A stretch of 64,000 bases of DNA from Psychromonas ingrahamii 37. GTDB taxonomy: Bacteria > Pseudomonadota > Gammaproteobacteria > Enterobacterales > Psychromonadaceae. The first letter of the stretch is position 1, and each line of letters opens with the position of its first letter. Location of the stretch: NCBI RefSeq assembly GCF_000015285.1, contig NC_008709.1:372001-436000 (forward strand), given 5' to 3'. Made by a program: the position numbers and the translations under genes. The notes under the pieces were generated by a model that was given only the letters and a program-made list of their open reading frames with translations, ran no database searches and was not told where the DNA came from. Below are positions 37,101 to 48,082 of this stretch, one piece after another.

Positions 37101-37135
37101 AAAAAGGCGTAGTAGGTATTAACCTGCTACGCCTT
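37101..37135 (-). terminator. Intrinsic terminator after tRNA-Ile2
   Basis: GGCGTAG/CTACGCC stem extended by AGGT/ACCT around ATTA; on the minus strand it is followed by a T run, nine bases after the tRNA 3' end. Confidence 0.88.
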
Positions 37136-37143
37136 TCTATGTA

Positions 37144-37220
37144 TGGTGGCCCCTCCCCGACTCGAACGGGGGACCTGACGATTATGAGTCGTATGCTCTA
37201 ACCAACTGAGCTAAGGGGCC
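37144..37220 (-). tRNA. ileX: tRNA-Ile2 (anticodon CAU, lysidine-modified)
   Basis: Seventy-seven bases including an encoded CCA. The acceptor stem is GGCCCC/GGGGCC, the D arm contains AGCTCAGTTGGTTAGAGC, the anticodon stem-loop is ACGACTCATAATCGT and the T arm contains GTTCGAGTC. The CAU anticodon could mean Met, but the acceptor sequence and the ACTCATAAT loop closely resemble E. coli ileX, which also lies next to rpoD. TilS would convert C34 to lysidine so that it reads AUA. Confidence 0.9.
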
Positions 37221-37395
37221 AAATTTTTTACTCTAACCACTATACCAAGTTAAGGCTAAGGGTCTAAATTTGTGGTGCGAGTATATAAGGTAAATTTTTG
37301 TCTGTCTAGCATATGTCATGCGTTTGCTTATTTATTCTACGCTCTTGTTAAGATCACTTGATAATATTCGTTATTTGTCACCTTTTAGATAAAAA

Positions 37396-37415
37396 AATCC
37401 TGCCAAAGCAGGATT
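37396..37415 (-). terminator. Intrinsic terminator of dnaG-rpoD
   Basis: AATCCTGC pairs with GCAGGATT around a four-base loop; on the minus strand a run of seven T follows. Confidence 0.92.
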
Positions 37416-37433
37416 GTGTGATTTTAATCTTAA

Positions 37434-37459
37434 TTATTCATCCAGGTTATTCATCCAGG
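37434..37459. repeat. 13-bp tandem duplication at the rpoD stop
   Basis: TTATTCATCCAGG occurs twice in direct succession. The right copy holds the last three codons and stop of rpoD; the left copy repeats them just outside the gene, so the coding sequence is not changed. Confidence 0.9.
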
Positions 37460-39300
37460 AAACTACGCAGTTGTTCACTGCGGCTTGGGTGACGAAGTTT
37501 GCGCAATGCTTTCGCTTCAATTTGACGGATACGCTCACGTGTCACATCAAACTGCTTCCCAACTTCTTCAAGAGTATGATCGGTATTCATGTCAATACCA
37601 AAACGCATACGCAATACTTTCGCTTCACGTGCTGTTAAGCCTTCCAATACATCGTTAGTTGCATTTTTAAGGCTTTCACTTGTCGCACAGTTAGCTGGCA
37701 GCGCAATCGTTGTATCTTCAATAAAATCGCCTAAATGAGAGTCTTCATCATCACCAATAGGTGTTTCCATTGAGATTGGCTCTTTCGCAATTTTTAATAC
37801 CTTACGGACTTTATCTTCCGGCATCATCATACGTTCAGCCAGCTCTTCCGGCTGTGGTTCACGGCCCATTTCCTGTAACATTTGGCGAGAGACACGGTTA
37901 AGTTTATTAATGGTCTCAATCATATGTACCGGAATACGGATAGTACGCGCCTGATCTGCAATCGAGCGGGTAATAGCCTGACGGATCCACCAAGTTGCAT
38001 AGGTTGAAAATTTGTAACCCCGGCGGTATTCAAATTTATCTACCGCTTTCATTAATCCGATATTACCTTCCTGAATTAAATCGAGGAACTGTAAGCCACG
38101 GTTAGTATATTTTTTGGCGATAGAGATAACCAGACGTAAGTTTGCTTCTACCATCTCTTTTTTTGCTCGACGTGCTTTGGCTTCACCAATGCTCATGTTG
38201 CGAGAGATACCTTTCATATTCGTAATGGTTAATACACTTTGTACTTCCACTGCTAACATTTTTCTTAAACAGCGTCTTAAGTCTTCTTCAAATTCACTGA
38301 TCCGGGTTGCATAATCAGTGCCATTTGAAAGAATAACTTCTAACCACGCAGGATTTGTTTCGTTGCCTTTAAACAGCTTAATAAACTCTTTTTTAGGCAT
38401 TTTACATTGTTCAACACAAATCTTTAATGCTAAACGTTCCTGTACACGAACAGCGTTCATTGCAAAGCGAATTGCTTTTACCATACGGTCAAATTGTTTA
38501 GGGATTAATTTGAACTGTTGGAAAAACTCTGCCTGCTCATTAATGGCTGCGCGTGTCTCTGCATGAGCACGGCCATTTTTAGTGATGGAATCTTCAACAA
38601 CTTGATTTAATTTACGAAGTTCGGCAAATTTTTCAGCCGCTTCTTCAGGATCGGGGCCTTTAGGTCCTTCTTCTTCATCATCTTCATCGGAATCATCTTT
38701 ATCCGCTTTATCTTCATCTTCTAATTGCTTTTTACTTAACTCAGATCCGATATGCGTAGCGCTGACCGCCTGTGTCATGTCATCATTGGGATCCACAAAG
38801 CCACTGATTAAATCAGTTAATTTCATTTCTTCAGCTTCGTAGCTGTCCCAGTTATCTAATAGTCCTGAGATTGTTGCAGGATATTCAGAAACAGCAGTTT
38901 GTACCTCTTTGATACCTTCTTCGATACGTTTAGCGATAACAATTTCGCCTTCGCGTGTTAGTAGTTCAACCGTCCCCATTTCGCGCATATACATACGCAC
39001 CGGATCCGTTGTCCTACCAATCTCAGATTCAACCGTTGCTAACACCTGAGCAGCAGCTTCTACCGCGTCCTCATCAGGAGTTTCGCTATCATCAGCACCG
39101 ATCAACATATCATCAGCATCCGGAGCCGTTTCTACCACACGGATACCCATGTCACCGATCATTTGAATAATATCTTCAATCTGCTCAGATTCAACGATAT
39201 CTTGCGGCAGGTGGTCATTAACTTCTGCGTAGGTCAAAAACCCTTTTTCTTTACCTTTGATAATAAGCTCTTTGAGCTGTGATTGAGGTGTTTGAGCCAT
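37447..39300 (-). CDS. rpoD: Housekeeping RNA polymerase sigma-70 factor
   Basis: Primary sigma factor, 617 aa, directing RNA polymerase to vegetative promoters. Order: region 1.1 ([17 protein letters not shown]), region 1.2 ([21 protein letters not shown]), a large non-conserved acidic insert ([16 protein letters not shown]), region 2 ([36 protein letters not shown]), region 3, and region 4 ([38 protein letters not shown]). It follows dnaG in the classic rpsU-dnaG-rpoD order and ends at its own terminator. Confidence 0.98.
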   Translation of the reverse strand: MAQTPQSQLKELIIKGKEKGFLTYAEVNDHLPQDIVESEQIEDIIQMIGDMGIRVVETAPDADDMLIGADDSETPDEDAVEAAAQVLATVESEIGRTTDPVRMYMREMGTVELLTREGEIVIAKRIEEGIKEVQTAVSEYPATISGLLDNWDSYEAEEMKLTDLISGFVDPNDDMTQAVSATHIGSELSKKQLEDEDKADKDDSDEDDEEEGPKGPDPEEAAEKFAELRKLNQVVEDSITKNGRAHAETRAAINEQAEFFQQFKLIPKQFDRMVKAIRFAMNAVRVQERLALKICVEQCKMPKKEFIKLFKGNETNPAWLEVILSNGTDYATRISEFEEDLRRCLRKMLAVEVQSVLTITNMKGISRNMSIGEAKARRAKKEMVEANLRLVISIAKKYTNRGLQFLDLIQEGNIGLMKAVDKFEYRRGYKFSTYATWWIRQAITRSIADQARTIRIPVHMIETINKLNRVSRQMLQEMGREPQPEELAERMMMPEDKVRKVLKIAKEPISMETPIGDDEDSHLGDFIEDTTIALPANCATSESLKNATNDVLEGLTAREAKVLRMRFGIDMNTDHTLEEVGKQFDVTRERIRQIEAKALRKLRHPSRSEQLRSFLDE

Positions 39301-39411
39301 AGATACCGTCCAAAAATTGATTGCAAATCAAAAATCAATTGCAAATAGGGGTTATATAAAAAAAGTACAAGCGATCTAGTATACGCTAATTTTCTGAAGT
39401 TTTCTAGTTCA

Positions 39412-41163
39412 TTAGTGCTGTTTTTGTTCAGCAAGCAGTAATGCAAGTTGCTGTGTTTCTGCACTTGTTAGCGCTTGGCCTAAACGAGATTTTTGTTTTA
39501 AAAACTCTATTTTACTTGTAAGATGAAAATTAAGAAAATTTTCTAACGTGTCTAGGAAAAAAGCTTCATAATAATCTTCTTTTATATCGTTTTGCCACAC
39601 GGCTAATTTATTCAGTTGACTACTTTCTGGCTTTTCTCGCCAATGTTCCAGTAATTGCCCTGTTGTTATAGTGGGGGTAGTACGGCAAATTTCAAGTAAC
39701 GAATTTAATAAACTTAAGCCAGGTAAGGTCATTTCCTTAAATTCAGGAAATTCAGGCAAACCATAGGCAATGTTGGGATGCTGTAAAAGCACCGAAATAG
39801 CTAAACGCATGGGGGTTACTTTTTGTCTTTTATCTATTCTACTGTTTGATGCTGCTGCGGGTAATAATTTATTGAGTCCCTCTTTTTCAATCCCCAATAA
39901 CGCAATAAGCCTTCCCTCCATCATTTGCCTGAATACCGTGTCGGGCAGTTTACTCATTAATGGGATTGCTAATTGCGCCAGTTTAGCTTTGCTGTCAGCA
40001 GTGCTCATATCAACTTGATTTAATAAATGCTGAAAAAGAAAATCAGATAAAGGTAATGCCTGTTCAATCAGTTTTTCAAAGGCTTCTTTACCCTCTTTTT
40101 GTACGTAACTATCAGGATCTTCACCATCAGCAAGAAACATAAAACGTAAAGTTCGGCCATCTTGTATATAGGGGAGCGCATTTTCTAATGCTCGCCACGC
40201 AGCGGCTTTACCCGCTTTATCACCATCAAAACAACAAATCACTTCGCTGGTGTGGCGGAAGAGCTGTTGGATATGCTCTGGCGTCGTACTGGTACCCAGG
40301 GATGCCACCGCATAATCAATACCAAATTGACCAAGTGCCACAACATCCATATAACCTTCAACCACTAATACGCGTTTAATTTCTTTATAGGCTTGCTTAA
40401 CCTGGTATAAACCGTAGAGCTCTTTGCCCTTGTGAAAGAGAGGTGTTTCGGGAGAATTCAGGTACTTAGGCTCATTATCACCTAAAACACGACCTCCAAA
40501 ACCAATAACTCGGCCACGCCTATCGTGGATAGGGAACATCAGTCGATCGCGGAAACGGTCATAACTGCCACTTTTTTCTTTGCTTATTAACATGCCTGCT
40601 TCAATCAACTGTTTTTCTAAATCGGCAGACACTGCGAATCGTTTGCGCACTTCATTCCAACCATCGGGTGCATAACCTATCTTAAAATGCTTAACTGTCT
40701 GCCCCGATAATCCGCGACCCTTAAGGTAATTAATAACCTGTTGACTGTTTTTGTGCGTGCGCAGTTGCTGCTGATAAAAAACAGCAATATCAGCCATTAA
40801 CTGATACAGATCTTTGCGGTCTACATAGCTGCTTTGGTGTGCTTTTCCAAAGCCGCTTTCTTCGCGAGGGACTTCTATCGATAACTGCTCTGCCAGAGTT
40901 TCGATGGCATCAACAAATTCAATGCCGTCATATTCCATAATAAAAGAGAGTACATTTCCGCTCACACCACAGTTAAAGCAATGATAGAACTGTTTGTCTG
41001 AACTGACTGAAAATGATGAGTTATTATTACCATTATGGAAAGGACAACAAGCGCGGTAATCTTTACCCTGTTTTTTTAGTTTTACACGGCTATCAATAAA
41101 ATCAACAATATCAGTACGAGCAATAAGATCGTCAATAAAATTTCTTGGAATACGTCCTGCCAT
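39412..41163 (-). CDS. dnaG: DNA primase
   Basis: Makes RNA primers at the replication fork. Order along 583 aa: CHC2 zinc-binding domain (CPFHNGNNNSSF, HCFNCGVSGN), the RNA polymerase core with TOPRIM (VLVVEGYMDVVAL, CFDGDKAGKAAAWRALEN, FLADGEDPDS), and a C-terminal helicase-binding domain that ends in LALLLAEQKQH. Length is that of E. coli DnaG. It is separated from rpsU by yqeY and a strong terminator, so it and rpoD need a promoter in the 41164-41319 gap. Confidence 0.97.
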   Translation of the reverse strand: MAGRIPRNFIDDLIARTDIVDFIDSRVKLKKQGKDYRACCPFHNGNNNSSFSVSSDKQFYHCFNCGVSGNVLSFIMEYDGIEFVDAIETLAEQLSIEVPREESGFGKAHQSSYVDRKDLYQLMADIAVFYQQQLRTHKNSQQVINYLKGRGLSGQTVKHFKIGYAPDGWNEVRKRFAVSADLEKQLIEAGMLISKEKSGSYDRFRDRLMFPIHDRRGRVIGFGGRVLGDNEPKYLNSPETPLFHKGKELYGLYQVKQAYKEIKRVLVVEGYMDVVALGQFGIDYAVASLGTSTTPEHIQQLFRHTSEVICCFDGDKAGKAAAWRALENALPYIQDGRTLRFMFLADGEDPDSYVQKEGKEAFEKLIEQALPLSDFLFQHLLNQVDMSTADSKAKLAQLAIPLMSKLPDTVFRQMMEGRLIALLGIEKEGLNKLLPAAASNSRIDKRQKVTPMRLAISVLLQHPNIAYGLPEFPEFKEMTLPGLSLLNSLLEICRTTPTITTGQLLEHWREKPESSQLNKLAVWQNDIKEDYYEAFFLDTLENFLNFHLTSKIEFLKQKSRLGQALTSAETQQLALLLAEQKQH

Positions 41164-41319
41164 GTCTTTAAACCATTTAGTCTATTAATTAAAAAAAGCC
41201 GTTTTGGCTATTCCTTTATAGCACTTTATAAGGGAATAGACATTCTAAATCGCTCTGCCCGGAGCACAAATCTTACTGGACTTGTGAGGTGAAAATTAAT
41301 TAATTTTGTCTGCAAACGA

Positions 41320-41355
41320 AAAAGCCCCAAGCTTACGAGTAAGCATGGGGCTTTT
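41320..41355 (-). terminator. Intrinsic terminator after yqeY
   Basis: AAAAGCCCC/GGGGCTTTT stem extended by GCTTAC/GTAAGC; on the minus strand it follows the yqeY stop by 21 bases and continues into T residues. Confidence 0.92.
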
Positions 41356-41376
41356 GATATCTTAACGAGTAACGGA

Positions 41377-41820
41377 TTAAGCTAAGCTGGCTCTTACAAG
41401 CGCACTTACTTCTCCCATGTCAGCTCGTCCTTGAATATCTTTTTTGAGTAACCCCATTACTTTCCCCATATCCTGCATGCCGTTTGCACCCGAAGAGGCA
41501 ATGGCTTGCTTGATTAAAGTTTTCACTTCTTCAGAGGTCAGCGCTTGTGGAAGAAACTCTTGTAATATTTCAAGTTCTGCCTTTTCAATATCAGCCAGAT
41601 CAATGCGATTCGCTTTTTCAAATTGAGCAATTGAATCTTTACGCTGTTTTACTGATTTAATAACAACAGCCATAACTTCATCATCAATGAGCTCAACTTT
41701 ATTATCGATCTCAATCTGTTTGATAGCTGCAAGCAACATACGAATAGTGCCCAAACGGACTTTATCCTTCGCTCGCATAGCGAGTATTTGTTGCTCTTTT
41801 AACTTTGCTTTTAAAGACAT
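41377..41820 (-). CDS. yqeY: GatB/YqeY domain protein
   Basis: Protein of 147 aa with the helical YqeY domain that also occurs at the C-terminus of GatB, a tRNA-dependent amidotransferase subunit, where it is thought to contact tRNA. Typical: ILAMRAKDKVRLGTIRMLLAAIKQ, EKAELEILQEFLPQ and MGKVMGLLKKDIQGRADMGEVS. It lies between rpsU and dnaG, as in many gammaproteobacteria, and is 33 bases downstream of rpsU, so probably cotranscribed with it. Its role as a free protein is not established. Confidence 0.92.
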   Translation of the reverse strand: MSLKAKLKEQQILAMRAKDKVRLGTIRMLLAAIKQIEIDNKVELIDDEVMAVVIKSVKQRKDSIAQFEKANRIDLADIEKAELEILQEFLPQALTSEEVKTLIKQAIASSGANGMQDMGKVMGLLKKDIQGRADMGEVSALVRASLA

Positions 41821-41853
41821 AACAATCCTTTATCTAATTTAGGAATAACTTAA

Positions 41854-42069
41854 TTAGTAAAGGCGAACGCGACGGGCGTTTTCACGAGAAAGTTTTTTCA
41901 GGTGACGTTTAACCGCTGCTGCTTTAGCGCGTTTACGAACTGTTGTTGGTTTCTCAAAGAATTCACGTTTACGTGTTTCTGCTAAGATACCTGCTTTTTC
42001 GCAAGAGCGTTTAAAACGACGAAGTGCTACGTCAAATGGTTCGTTTTCACGAAGTTTAATTACTGGCAT
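41854..42069 (-). CDS. rpsU: 30S ribosomal protein S21
   Basis: Small basic protein, 71 aa: [40 protein letters not shown], and an Arg/Lys-rich tail ending RRVRLY, nearly the E. coli sequence. The ATG at 42069 is the family's start; an in-frame upstream start would add 15 unrelated residues. First gene of the rpsU-yqeY-dnaG-rpoD cluster and divergent from tsaD. Confidence 0.98.
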   Translation of the reverse strand: MPVIKLRENEPFDVALRRFKRSCEKAGILAETRKREFFEKPTTVRKRAKAAAVKRHLKKLSRENARRVRLY

Positions 42070-42335
42070 GTGCCTATTACCTTTATGGTTACGGTCGTAT
42101 ACTGACCAGTTCATTTAAAATGGTGCGAGATTTTAAACCTATTTGGGGACTAAAGTAAAGAATTAGTACGAAAAACTTACTGTAAAAGAACAAAAGATCT
42201 TCTAGATCCCCCATTCTAGGCCAGATTCATAATGTTTTCTTTATAACCGGATGAAAAAAGCATTCGGGATAGTCTTTTTACGTTAAACTAGCATTTTTTA
42301 TCTATCGTCACTTTTATCAAAGGAACATTTATCAT

Positions 42336-43361
42336 ATGCGTATTTTAGGTATTGAAACTTCATGTGATGAAACCGGTATCGCCATTTATGATGATCAACT
42401 AGGTTTGTTATCGCATCAGTTATATAGTCAAGTTGAATTACATGCTGACTACGGTGGTGTGGTACCTGAGCTTGCCTCTCGAGATCATGTACGTAAAACT
42501 ATTCCGTTAATTAAAGAAGCATTAGTGGCTGCAAATTGTACCAAAGAGAGTCTTGATGGTATTGCTTATACTGCTGGACCAGGGTTAGTAGGAGCGTTAT
42601 TAGTAGGGTCATGTATTGGGCGCAGTCTGGCCTATGCGTGGAATATACCGGCTATTGCAGTACACCATATGGAAGGGCATCTACTGGCCCCTATGCTCGA
42701 AGAAAATCGTCCGGAATTTCCGTTTTTGGCGTTGCTGGTATCGGGCGGCCATACGCTGATGGTTGAGGTTGAAAATATTGGTGAATACCAGGTATTAGGT
42801 GAAAGTATTGATGATGCTGCTGGAGAGGCCTTTGATAAGACAGCCAAATTACTTGGACTCGATTATCCGGGTGGACCGCGTTTGGCAAAATTAGCTGAAA
42901 AGGGGGAGCCCAAACGCTTTATTTTTCCACGACCAATGACCACTAAACCTGGACTTGATTTTAGTTTTAGTGGATTAAAAACCTTTGCGGCTAATACCAT
43001 TGCCAAGGAAGGTAAAGATCCGCAAACTCAGGCAGATATTGCCTTGGCATTTCAGGATGCGGTCATCGATACGGTTGCTATCAAATGTAAGCGTGCTTTA
43101 AAACAAACAGGATTAAAGCGCTTAGTTGTGGCGGGTGGCGTCAGCGCCAACCTGTCTTTGCGTAGCCAATTGGCCGTTTTAATGAAATCCCTTGGTGGTG
43201 AAGTTTTTTATCCCCGCAATGAATTTTGTACGGATAACGGTGCAATGATCGCTTATGCGGGTATGCAGCGCTTAAAAGCCGGGCATTTTGAAGGCTTGGG
43301 GATTCAGGCAAAACCAAGATGGCCTCTTGATCAGCTGCTTAGCGTGCGCAGCGAGCTCTGA
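42336..43361 (+). CDS. tsaD: tRNA N6-threonylcarbamoyladenosine transferase subunit
   Basis: Transfers the threonylcarbamoyl group onto A37 of ANN-decoding tRNAs with TsaB and TsaE. Of 341 aa, with [19 protein letters not shown], the metal-binding [40 protein letters not shown] and [15 protein letters not shown], all standard for the ASKHA fold of TsaD/Gcp. AAAGGA lies about ten bases upstream of the ATG. Its divergence from rpsU is the normal arrangement in this class. Confidence 0.97.
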   Translation: MRILGIETSCDETGIAIYDDQLGLLSHQLYSQVELHADYGGVVPELASRDHVRKTIPLIKEALVAANCTKESLDGIAYTAGPGLVGALLVGSCIGRSLAYAWNIPAIAVHHMEGHLLAPMLEENRPEFPFLALLVSGGHTLMVEVENIGEYQVLGESIDDAAGEAFDKTAKLLGLDYPGGPRLAKLAEKGEPKRFIFPRPMTTKPGLDFSFSGLKTFAANTIAKEGKDPQTQADIALAFQDAVIDTVAIKCKRALKQTGLKRLVVAGGVSANLSLRSQLAVLMKSLGGEVFYPRNEFCTDNGAMIAYAGMQRLKAGHFEGLGIQAKPRWPLDQLLSVRSEL

Positions 43362-43445
43362 TGGATTAGTCATTTAAATTTTCATTAATTCAGTATAATA
43401 TGACGAAACTTTTATTTTTATTTCAAAAAAAAAGAATACAACACT

Positions 43446-44621
43446 ATGGTCGAGAAAAATAACAATGTAGTACCGTAGGATGCGAAATCACCTGTTTATC
43501 TTGATTCCTATCAAGATGATGAAATTAATTTATATGAGCTTATTAAGATTATTTGGAACTACAAGTGGTTAACCGTTGTGATCTGCGCTGTTGGCATTGC
43601 AGGATCTGTTTATTATGCGTTAAACGCGCAGGAATGGTGGGTAGCTAAAGGTAAAGTGATTGCTCCTCAGGTTAATGACGTTGCAGCACTTTATGCGCAA
43701 AGCAATAAAGTCAGTGCGATACTCAATAGTAATGACCTATTGAACAGTAACAGTAACAATAACGGGCAAGACACAAAGCAGGTGTCTAAAGAGCTTGTTG
43801 ATCTTTTTGAGCCCAGCACTTTATTCAGAAATTTTATTAATGCATTTAATTCAACAATCAATAAAAAACACTTTTTAGAAACAAACCCTGCCTTTTTAGC
43901 CTATCTGCAGGTAAAGCAGATAACAGTTCCAAGTAAGGGATCCGCACAAGAAAGTCGCCAGCAATATTTAATCGTATTAAATAATTGGATGAACAAGATT
44001 AATGCTTCTCTTAATAGTCAAACGTCTGAACTGGCTTTATCTTTTCGCAGTGCAACAAAAGAGTCTTCCGCTGAATTATTAAATGAATACATTCTCTTTA
44101 TTGGAGAAAATGTCAGAGAAAATCAACTTGAGAAGTTTTTGTTATTTATTGATTCTGCAAAAAATGAGTTGCAGGTTTCATTGCAGATGACCGAGCAAAA
44201 AGCGCGTCGGGAGTTGGCTGTTTTATTACAAAAGACAGAATATGCTTATCAGATTGCTTCCCATTCAGGTTTAGTTGAATACCAGGCAAACCTCAATAAA
44301 GAAGGGGAATTATTTCAAATTAACCTCGGCGAAAAAGCCTTAAAAGCTAAAATTGATGTTTTAAAATCTATCCAAGATTTAAGCGTGTTAGAGCCTTCGT
44401 TGGCAATAATGACCATCACACTGGATGCGTTAAATAAATTGGAATTCAGTGATAATAGTTCCTTCACTCCTTATCGTTATTTAGAGGTTGTCGAGCCCCC
44501 TTTAAATCGATCTGCTCCCAAACGTGCACTGATCGTTATTTTAGCGACCTTATTAGCGGGAATGTTGTCAATTTTTATTGCCTTAGTACATTATTTTATG
44601 ACTAAAAAAGAGCAAAATTAA
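43446..44621 (+). pseudogene. Wzz-like chain-length determinant gene with early amber codon
   Basis: From ATG 43446 the frame reads MVEKNNNVVP, then TAG at 43476-43478, then DAKSPVYLDSYQDDEINLYE and an open frame to 44621. After the stop are a typical Wzz start (DEINLYELIKIIWNYKWLT), a first transmembrane helix (VVICAVGIAGSVYYAL), a long coiled periplasmic part (about 270 residues) and a second helix (ALIVILATLLAGMLSIFIALV) preceded by the Pro-rich VVEPPLNRSAPKR. So a complete polysaccharide co-polymerase of about 390 residues is interrupted at codon 11. No good restart exists before the first helix (GTG 43578 would cut it). Such proteins set O-antigen length. Confidence 0.8.
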
Positions 44622-44693
44622 CCTGCTCTTTATGCCAAATATACTGATCTTTTGTTCTTTACAAATAGTGTAATAGAGGGAATAAAAAAGTGG

Positions 44694-44720
44694 GTTGGAG
44701 CAAGCTTATCTTGCTCCAAC
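44694..44720 (-). terminator. Intrinsic terminator of hemB
   Basis: Perfect 11-bp stem GTTGGAGCAAG/CTTGCTCCAAC with a five-base loop; on the minus strand it follows the hemB stop by six bases and precedes a T run. Confidence 0.92.
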
Positions 44721-44726
44721 AGCATA

Positions 44727-45743
<1,017 letters not shown>

Positions 45744-45746
45744 CTA

Positions 45747-46544
45747 TTAAACGGTTAACGCTCTGCCAATATTAAAAAAGGCTCGGCTGGTTTGTGTTGT
45801 TTGTTCTATAAATTGTTCAACATTTTGCTGCCGGGCATGGGCAATGGTTTGCGCGATATAGGGTAAGTATTTTGGTTCATTACGGCTTGATTTGGGTTTT
45901 GGGCGCATTGAACGAGGCAATAAATAGGGGGAGTCTGTTTCGATCATTAAGCGGTTGGCGGGAATTAATTTAACTAACTCCAGCAGGTGGGCACCACGGC
46001 GTTCATCGCAAATCCAACCGGTGATGCCAATGTGTAAATCAATTTCCAAGCAGCGTTGTAAATCGAACTGATCGCCCGTGAAGCAGTGTAAGACAGCATT
46101 TGGAAGTTGTTTGACATAAGGGCTTAACAGCTCGATAAAACGCTGGTTAGCATCACGCTCATGCATAAATACAGGTAATTGCAGCTCAACGGCTAACTCA
46201 AGCTGTTCTATAAAGGCGTATTCCTGCTCAGCGGGCGTTGAATAATTACGGTTAAAGTCTAAACCACACTCTCCAATGGCTTTTACCGAGGGGTCCTGGG
46301 CAAGTGATCGAAGTTGATTTAGGCTGGTTTTATCAAAGGAGTCCGCATCATGCGGATGAATGCCTGCAGTCGAAAATAAATAATCGGGATAATTTTGAGC
46401 CAGTTGCAGGGCAGCTTCACTTTCAGCTAAATTTGTTCCAGTGATTATCATACTGCTAACACCAGCCTGCTTTGCGTTAGCAATTACTTCATTAATATCT
46501 TTTTGAAAGCGTTTATTCGTCAGGTTGACGCCAATATCAATCAT
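45747..46544 (-). CDS. tatD: TatD family metal-dependent DNase
   Basis: TIM-barrel hydrolase, 265 aa; in E. coli a 3'-5' exonuclease for DNA repair and turnover, not needed for Tat export. Metal ligands: IDIGVNLTN, GIHPHDAD, IGECGLDFNRNYS, HERDA, HCFTG, and ETDSPYLLPR at the C-terminus. It follows tatC by six bases, keeping the E. coli tatABCD order. Confidence 0.95.
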   Translation of the reverse strand: MIDIGVNLTNKRFQKDINEVIANAKQAGVSSMIITGTNLAESEAALQLAQNYPDYLFSTAGIHPHDADSFDKTSLNQLRSLAQDPSVKAIGECGLDFNRNYSTPAEQEYAFIEQLELAVELQLPVFMHERDANQRFIELLSPYVKQLPNAVLHCFTGDQFDLQRCLEIDLHIGITGWICDERRGAHLLELVKLIPANRLMIETDSPYLLPRSMRPKPKSSRNEPKYLPYIAQTIAHARQQNVEQFIEQTTQTSRAFFNIGRALTV

Positions 46545-46550
46545 TTAACA

Positions 46551-47327
46551 TCAGTTCTCCTGTTCACTATTGTCTGTATCTTCTGCCGGTTGCACATAAA
46601 AACGGGAAAACAGTAAACCAATCTCAAATAAAATCAGCATGGGCACCGCCAGCAGGGTTTGTGAAATCACATCGGGGGGCGTTAACAGCATGGCAAAGAC
46701 AAAGGCAGCAACCACAATATAGGGGCGTTTTTCTTTGAGTTTTTGTGGTGTGGTTGCTCCCGTCCAGCATAAGACTAAGGTGGCGATGGGGATTTCAAAG
46801 GCGAGTCCAAAGGCAAAAAACAGTTTTAAGGCAAAATCCAAATAACTGCTGATGTCGGTGGCGATCAAAACACCTTCCGGTGCGGTATTAGTAAAAAATG
46901 AAAATGCCAGCGGAAAGACCACATAATAAGAAAATGCCATGCCTAAATAAAAGAGCAGGGCGCTGCTAATCACCAGAGGGGCGACCAATTTGCGTTCGTG
47001 TTTGTATAAACCCGGCGCAATAAAGCCCCATACTTGATATAGAATAGCTGGAATGGCTATAAAAATAGATAAAACCAGAGTCAGTTTAATGGGCGTGAAA
47101 AAAGGTGTCGCCACGCCGGTCGCTATCATACTGGCACCTTCCGGCAGCTGACTGGTTAGTGGGATTGATAAATAATGATAGATATCATTAGCGAAATACA
47201 CCAAGCTTAAAAAAATAATGATAACGATAGCAACAATACGTAAAATACGGTCGCGAAGTTCAATTAAGTGGCTAAATAATGGCAAGCTGTGCTGGCTGCT
47301 TGTTCCATTATCCTGATCTGAACTCAT
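46551..47327 (-). CDS. tatC: Sec-independent protein translocase subunit TatC
   Basis: Six-helix receptor that recognises twin-arginine signal peptides. Of 258 aa: the conserved cytoplasmic [12 protein letters not shown] start, the first periplasmic loop ([20 protein letters not shown]), [25 protein letters not shown], and FGLAFEIP with its conserved Glu. A charged tail follows the last helix. The start overlaps the tatB stop by four bases. Confidence 0.97.
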   Translation of the reverse strand: MSSDQDNGTSSQHSLPLFSHLIELRDRILRIVAIVIIIFLSLVYFANDIYHYLSIPLTSQLPEGASMIATGVATPFFTPIKLTLVLSIFIAIPAILYQVWGFIAPGLYKHERKLVAPLVISSALLFYLGMAFSYYVVFPLAFSFFTNTAPEGVLIATDISSYLDFALKLFFAFGLAFEIPIATLVLCWTGATTPQKLKEKRPYIVVAAFVFAMLLTPPDVISQTLLAVPMLILFEIGLLFSRFYVQPAEDTDNSEQEN

Positions 47328-47734
47328 TCGTTTTTATCCTGTCTGGGGGGCGTCGTTTTGCTGCTATCAAGAATGCTGTTTTCTTGCTGCGTAGTGCCGC
47401 TGGGGTTTTTATCTAAAGATGTTTTAATATCATCTATGTCTTTTTTATAGGGGCGAGACAATTGCTCTGCTGTTTCTTTCATTTCATCAATAGATTTTTG
47501 TAATTCAGGATCCAGATCGCTTAATCCTTGTTTACTTGCTTTGATCATATTCTCATTTATTTCGTGTAGTTTTAACTCTTGTGTCACTTCTGTTTTGACC
47601 GAGTTGGCCATGTTTTTTGCCGTTGTGATCCAATGCATCACACTGCGGATTGCATGGGGTAGACGCTCTGGGCCAAGAACAACCAAACCGATCACAGAAA
47701 TTAAAACAAGTTCCCAAAAACCTATATCAAACAT
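47324..47734 (-). CDS. tatB: Sec-independent protein translocase subunit TatB
   Basis: Single-helix partner of TatC in the signal-peptide receptor complex. Of 136 aa: [30 protein letters not shown], with the Glu in the helix and the hinge GPERLP that distinguish TatB from TatA, then an amphipathic helix and a long polar tail. Second gene of tatABC. Confidence 0.96.
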   Translation of the reverse strand: MFDIGFWELVLISVIGLVVLGPERLPHAIRSVMHWITTAKNMANSVKTEVTQELKLHEINENMIKASKQGLSDLDPELQKSIDEMKETAEQLSRPYKKDIDDIKTSLDKNPSGTTQQENSILDSSKTTPPRQDKNE

Positions 47735-47758
47735 CTAAAGTACACCTTGAGTTAATGA

Positions 47759-48025
47759 TTATGCCCGATCTTTTTCTTTACTCTGCTCTTTGATGTTTTC
47801 CTCTACTTTTTTATTCGAGGGTTGCTTCGCGTTATCATCTACTTGCGTAGAATCTTTATCGTCTACCTGCGTAGAGTCTTTGTCGTTATCTTCCTTGATT
47901 GCTTTTTTAAATCCTTTGATAGCACCGCCTAAATCACCGCCAATGCCGCGTAATTTCTTTGTCCCGAAGAGTAAGATCACTATTACTGTGATAATAGCTA
48001 ACTGCCAAATACCAATGCCGCCCAT
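47759..48025 (-). CDS. tatA: Sec-independent protein translocase subunit TatA
   Basis: Pore-forming Tat subunit of 88 aa: [20 protein letters not shown] with hinge [22 protein letters not shown]. The tail holds a tandem octapeptide, DKDSTQVD twice, encoded by two 24-bp copies (47837-47884) that differ at four positions, all synonymous. First tat gene, 57 bases after ubiB. Confidence 0.96.
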   Translation of the reverse strand: MGGIGIWQLAIITVIVILLFGTKKLRGIGGDLGGAIKGFKKAIKEDNDKDSTQVDDKDSTQVDDNAKQPSNKKVEENIKEQSKEKDRA

Positions 48026-48082
48026 AATTTATTTCCTTCTTTAATCGTTCAGTTAATTGTTTGTCATTATTAATAGTAAACT

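Noticed and set aside
37144-37220. tRNA-Met from the CAT anticodon
   Set aside because: Acceptor stem and anticodon-loop sequence match the Ile2 type, and the gene is beside rpoD as ileX is in E. coli.
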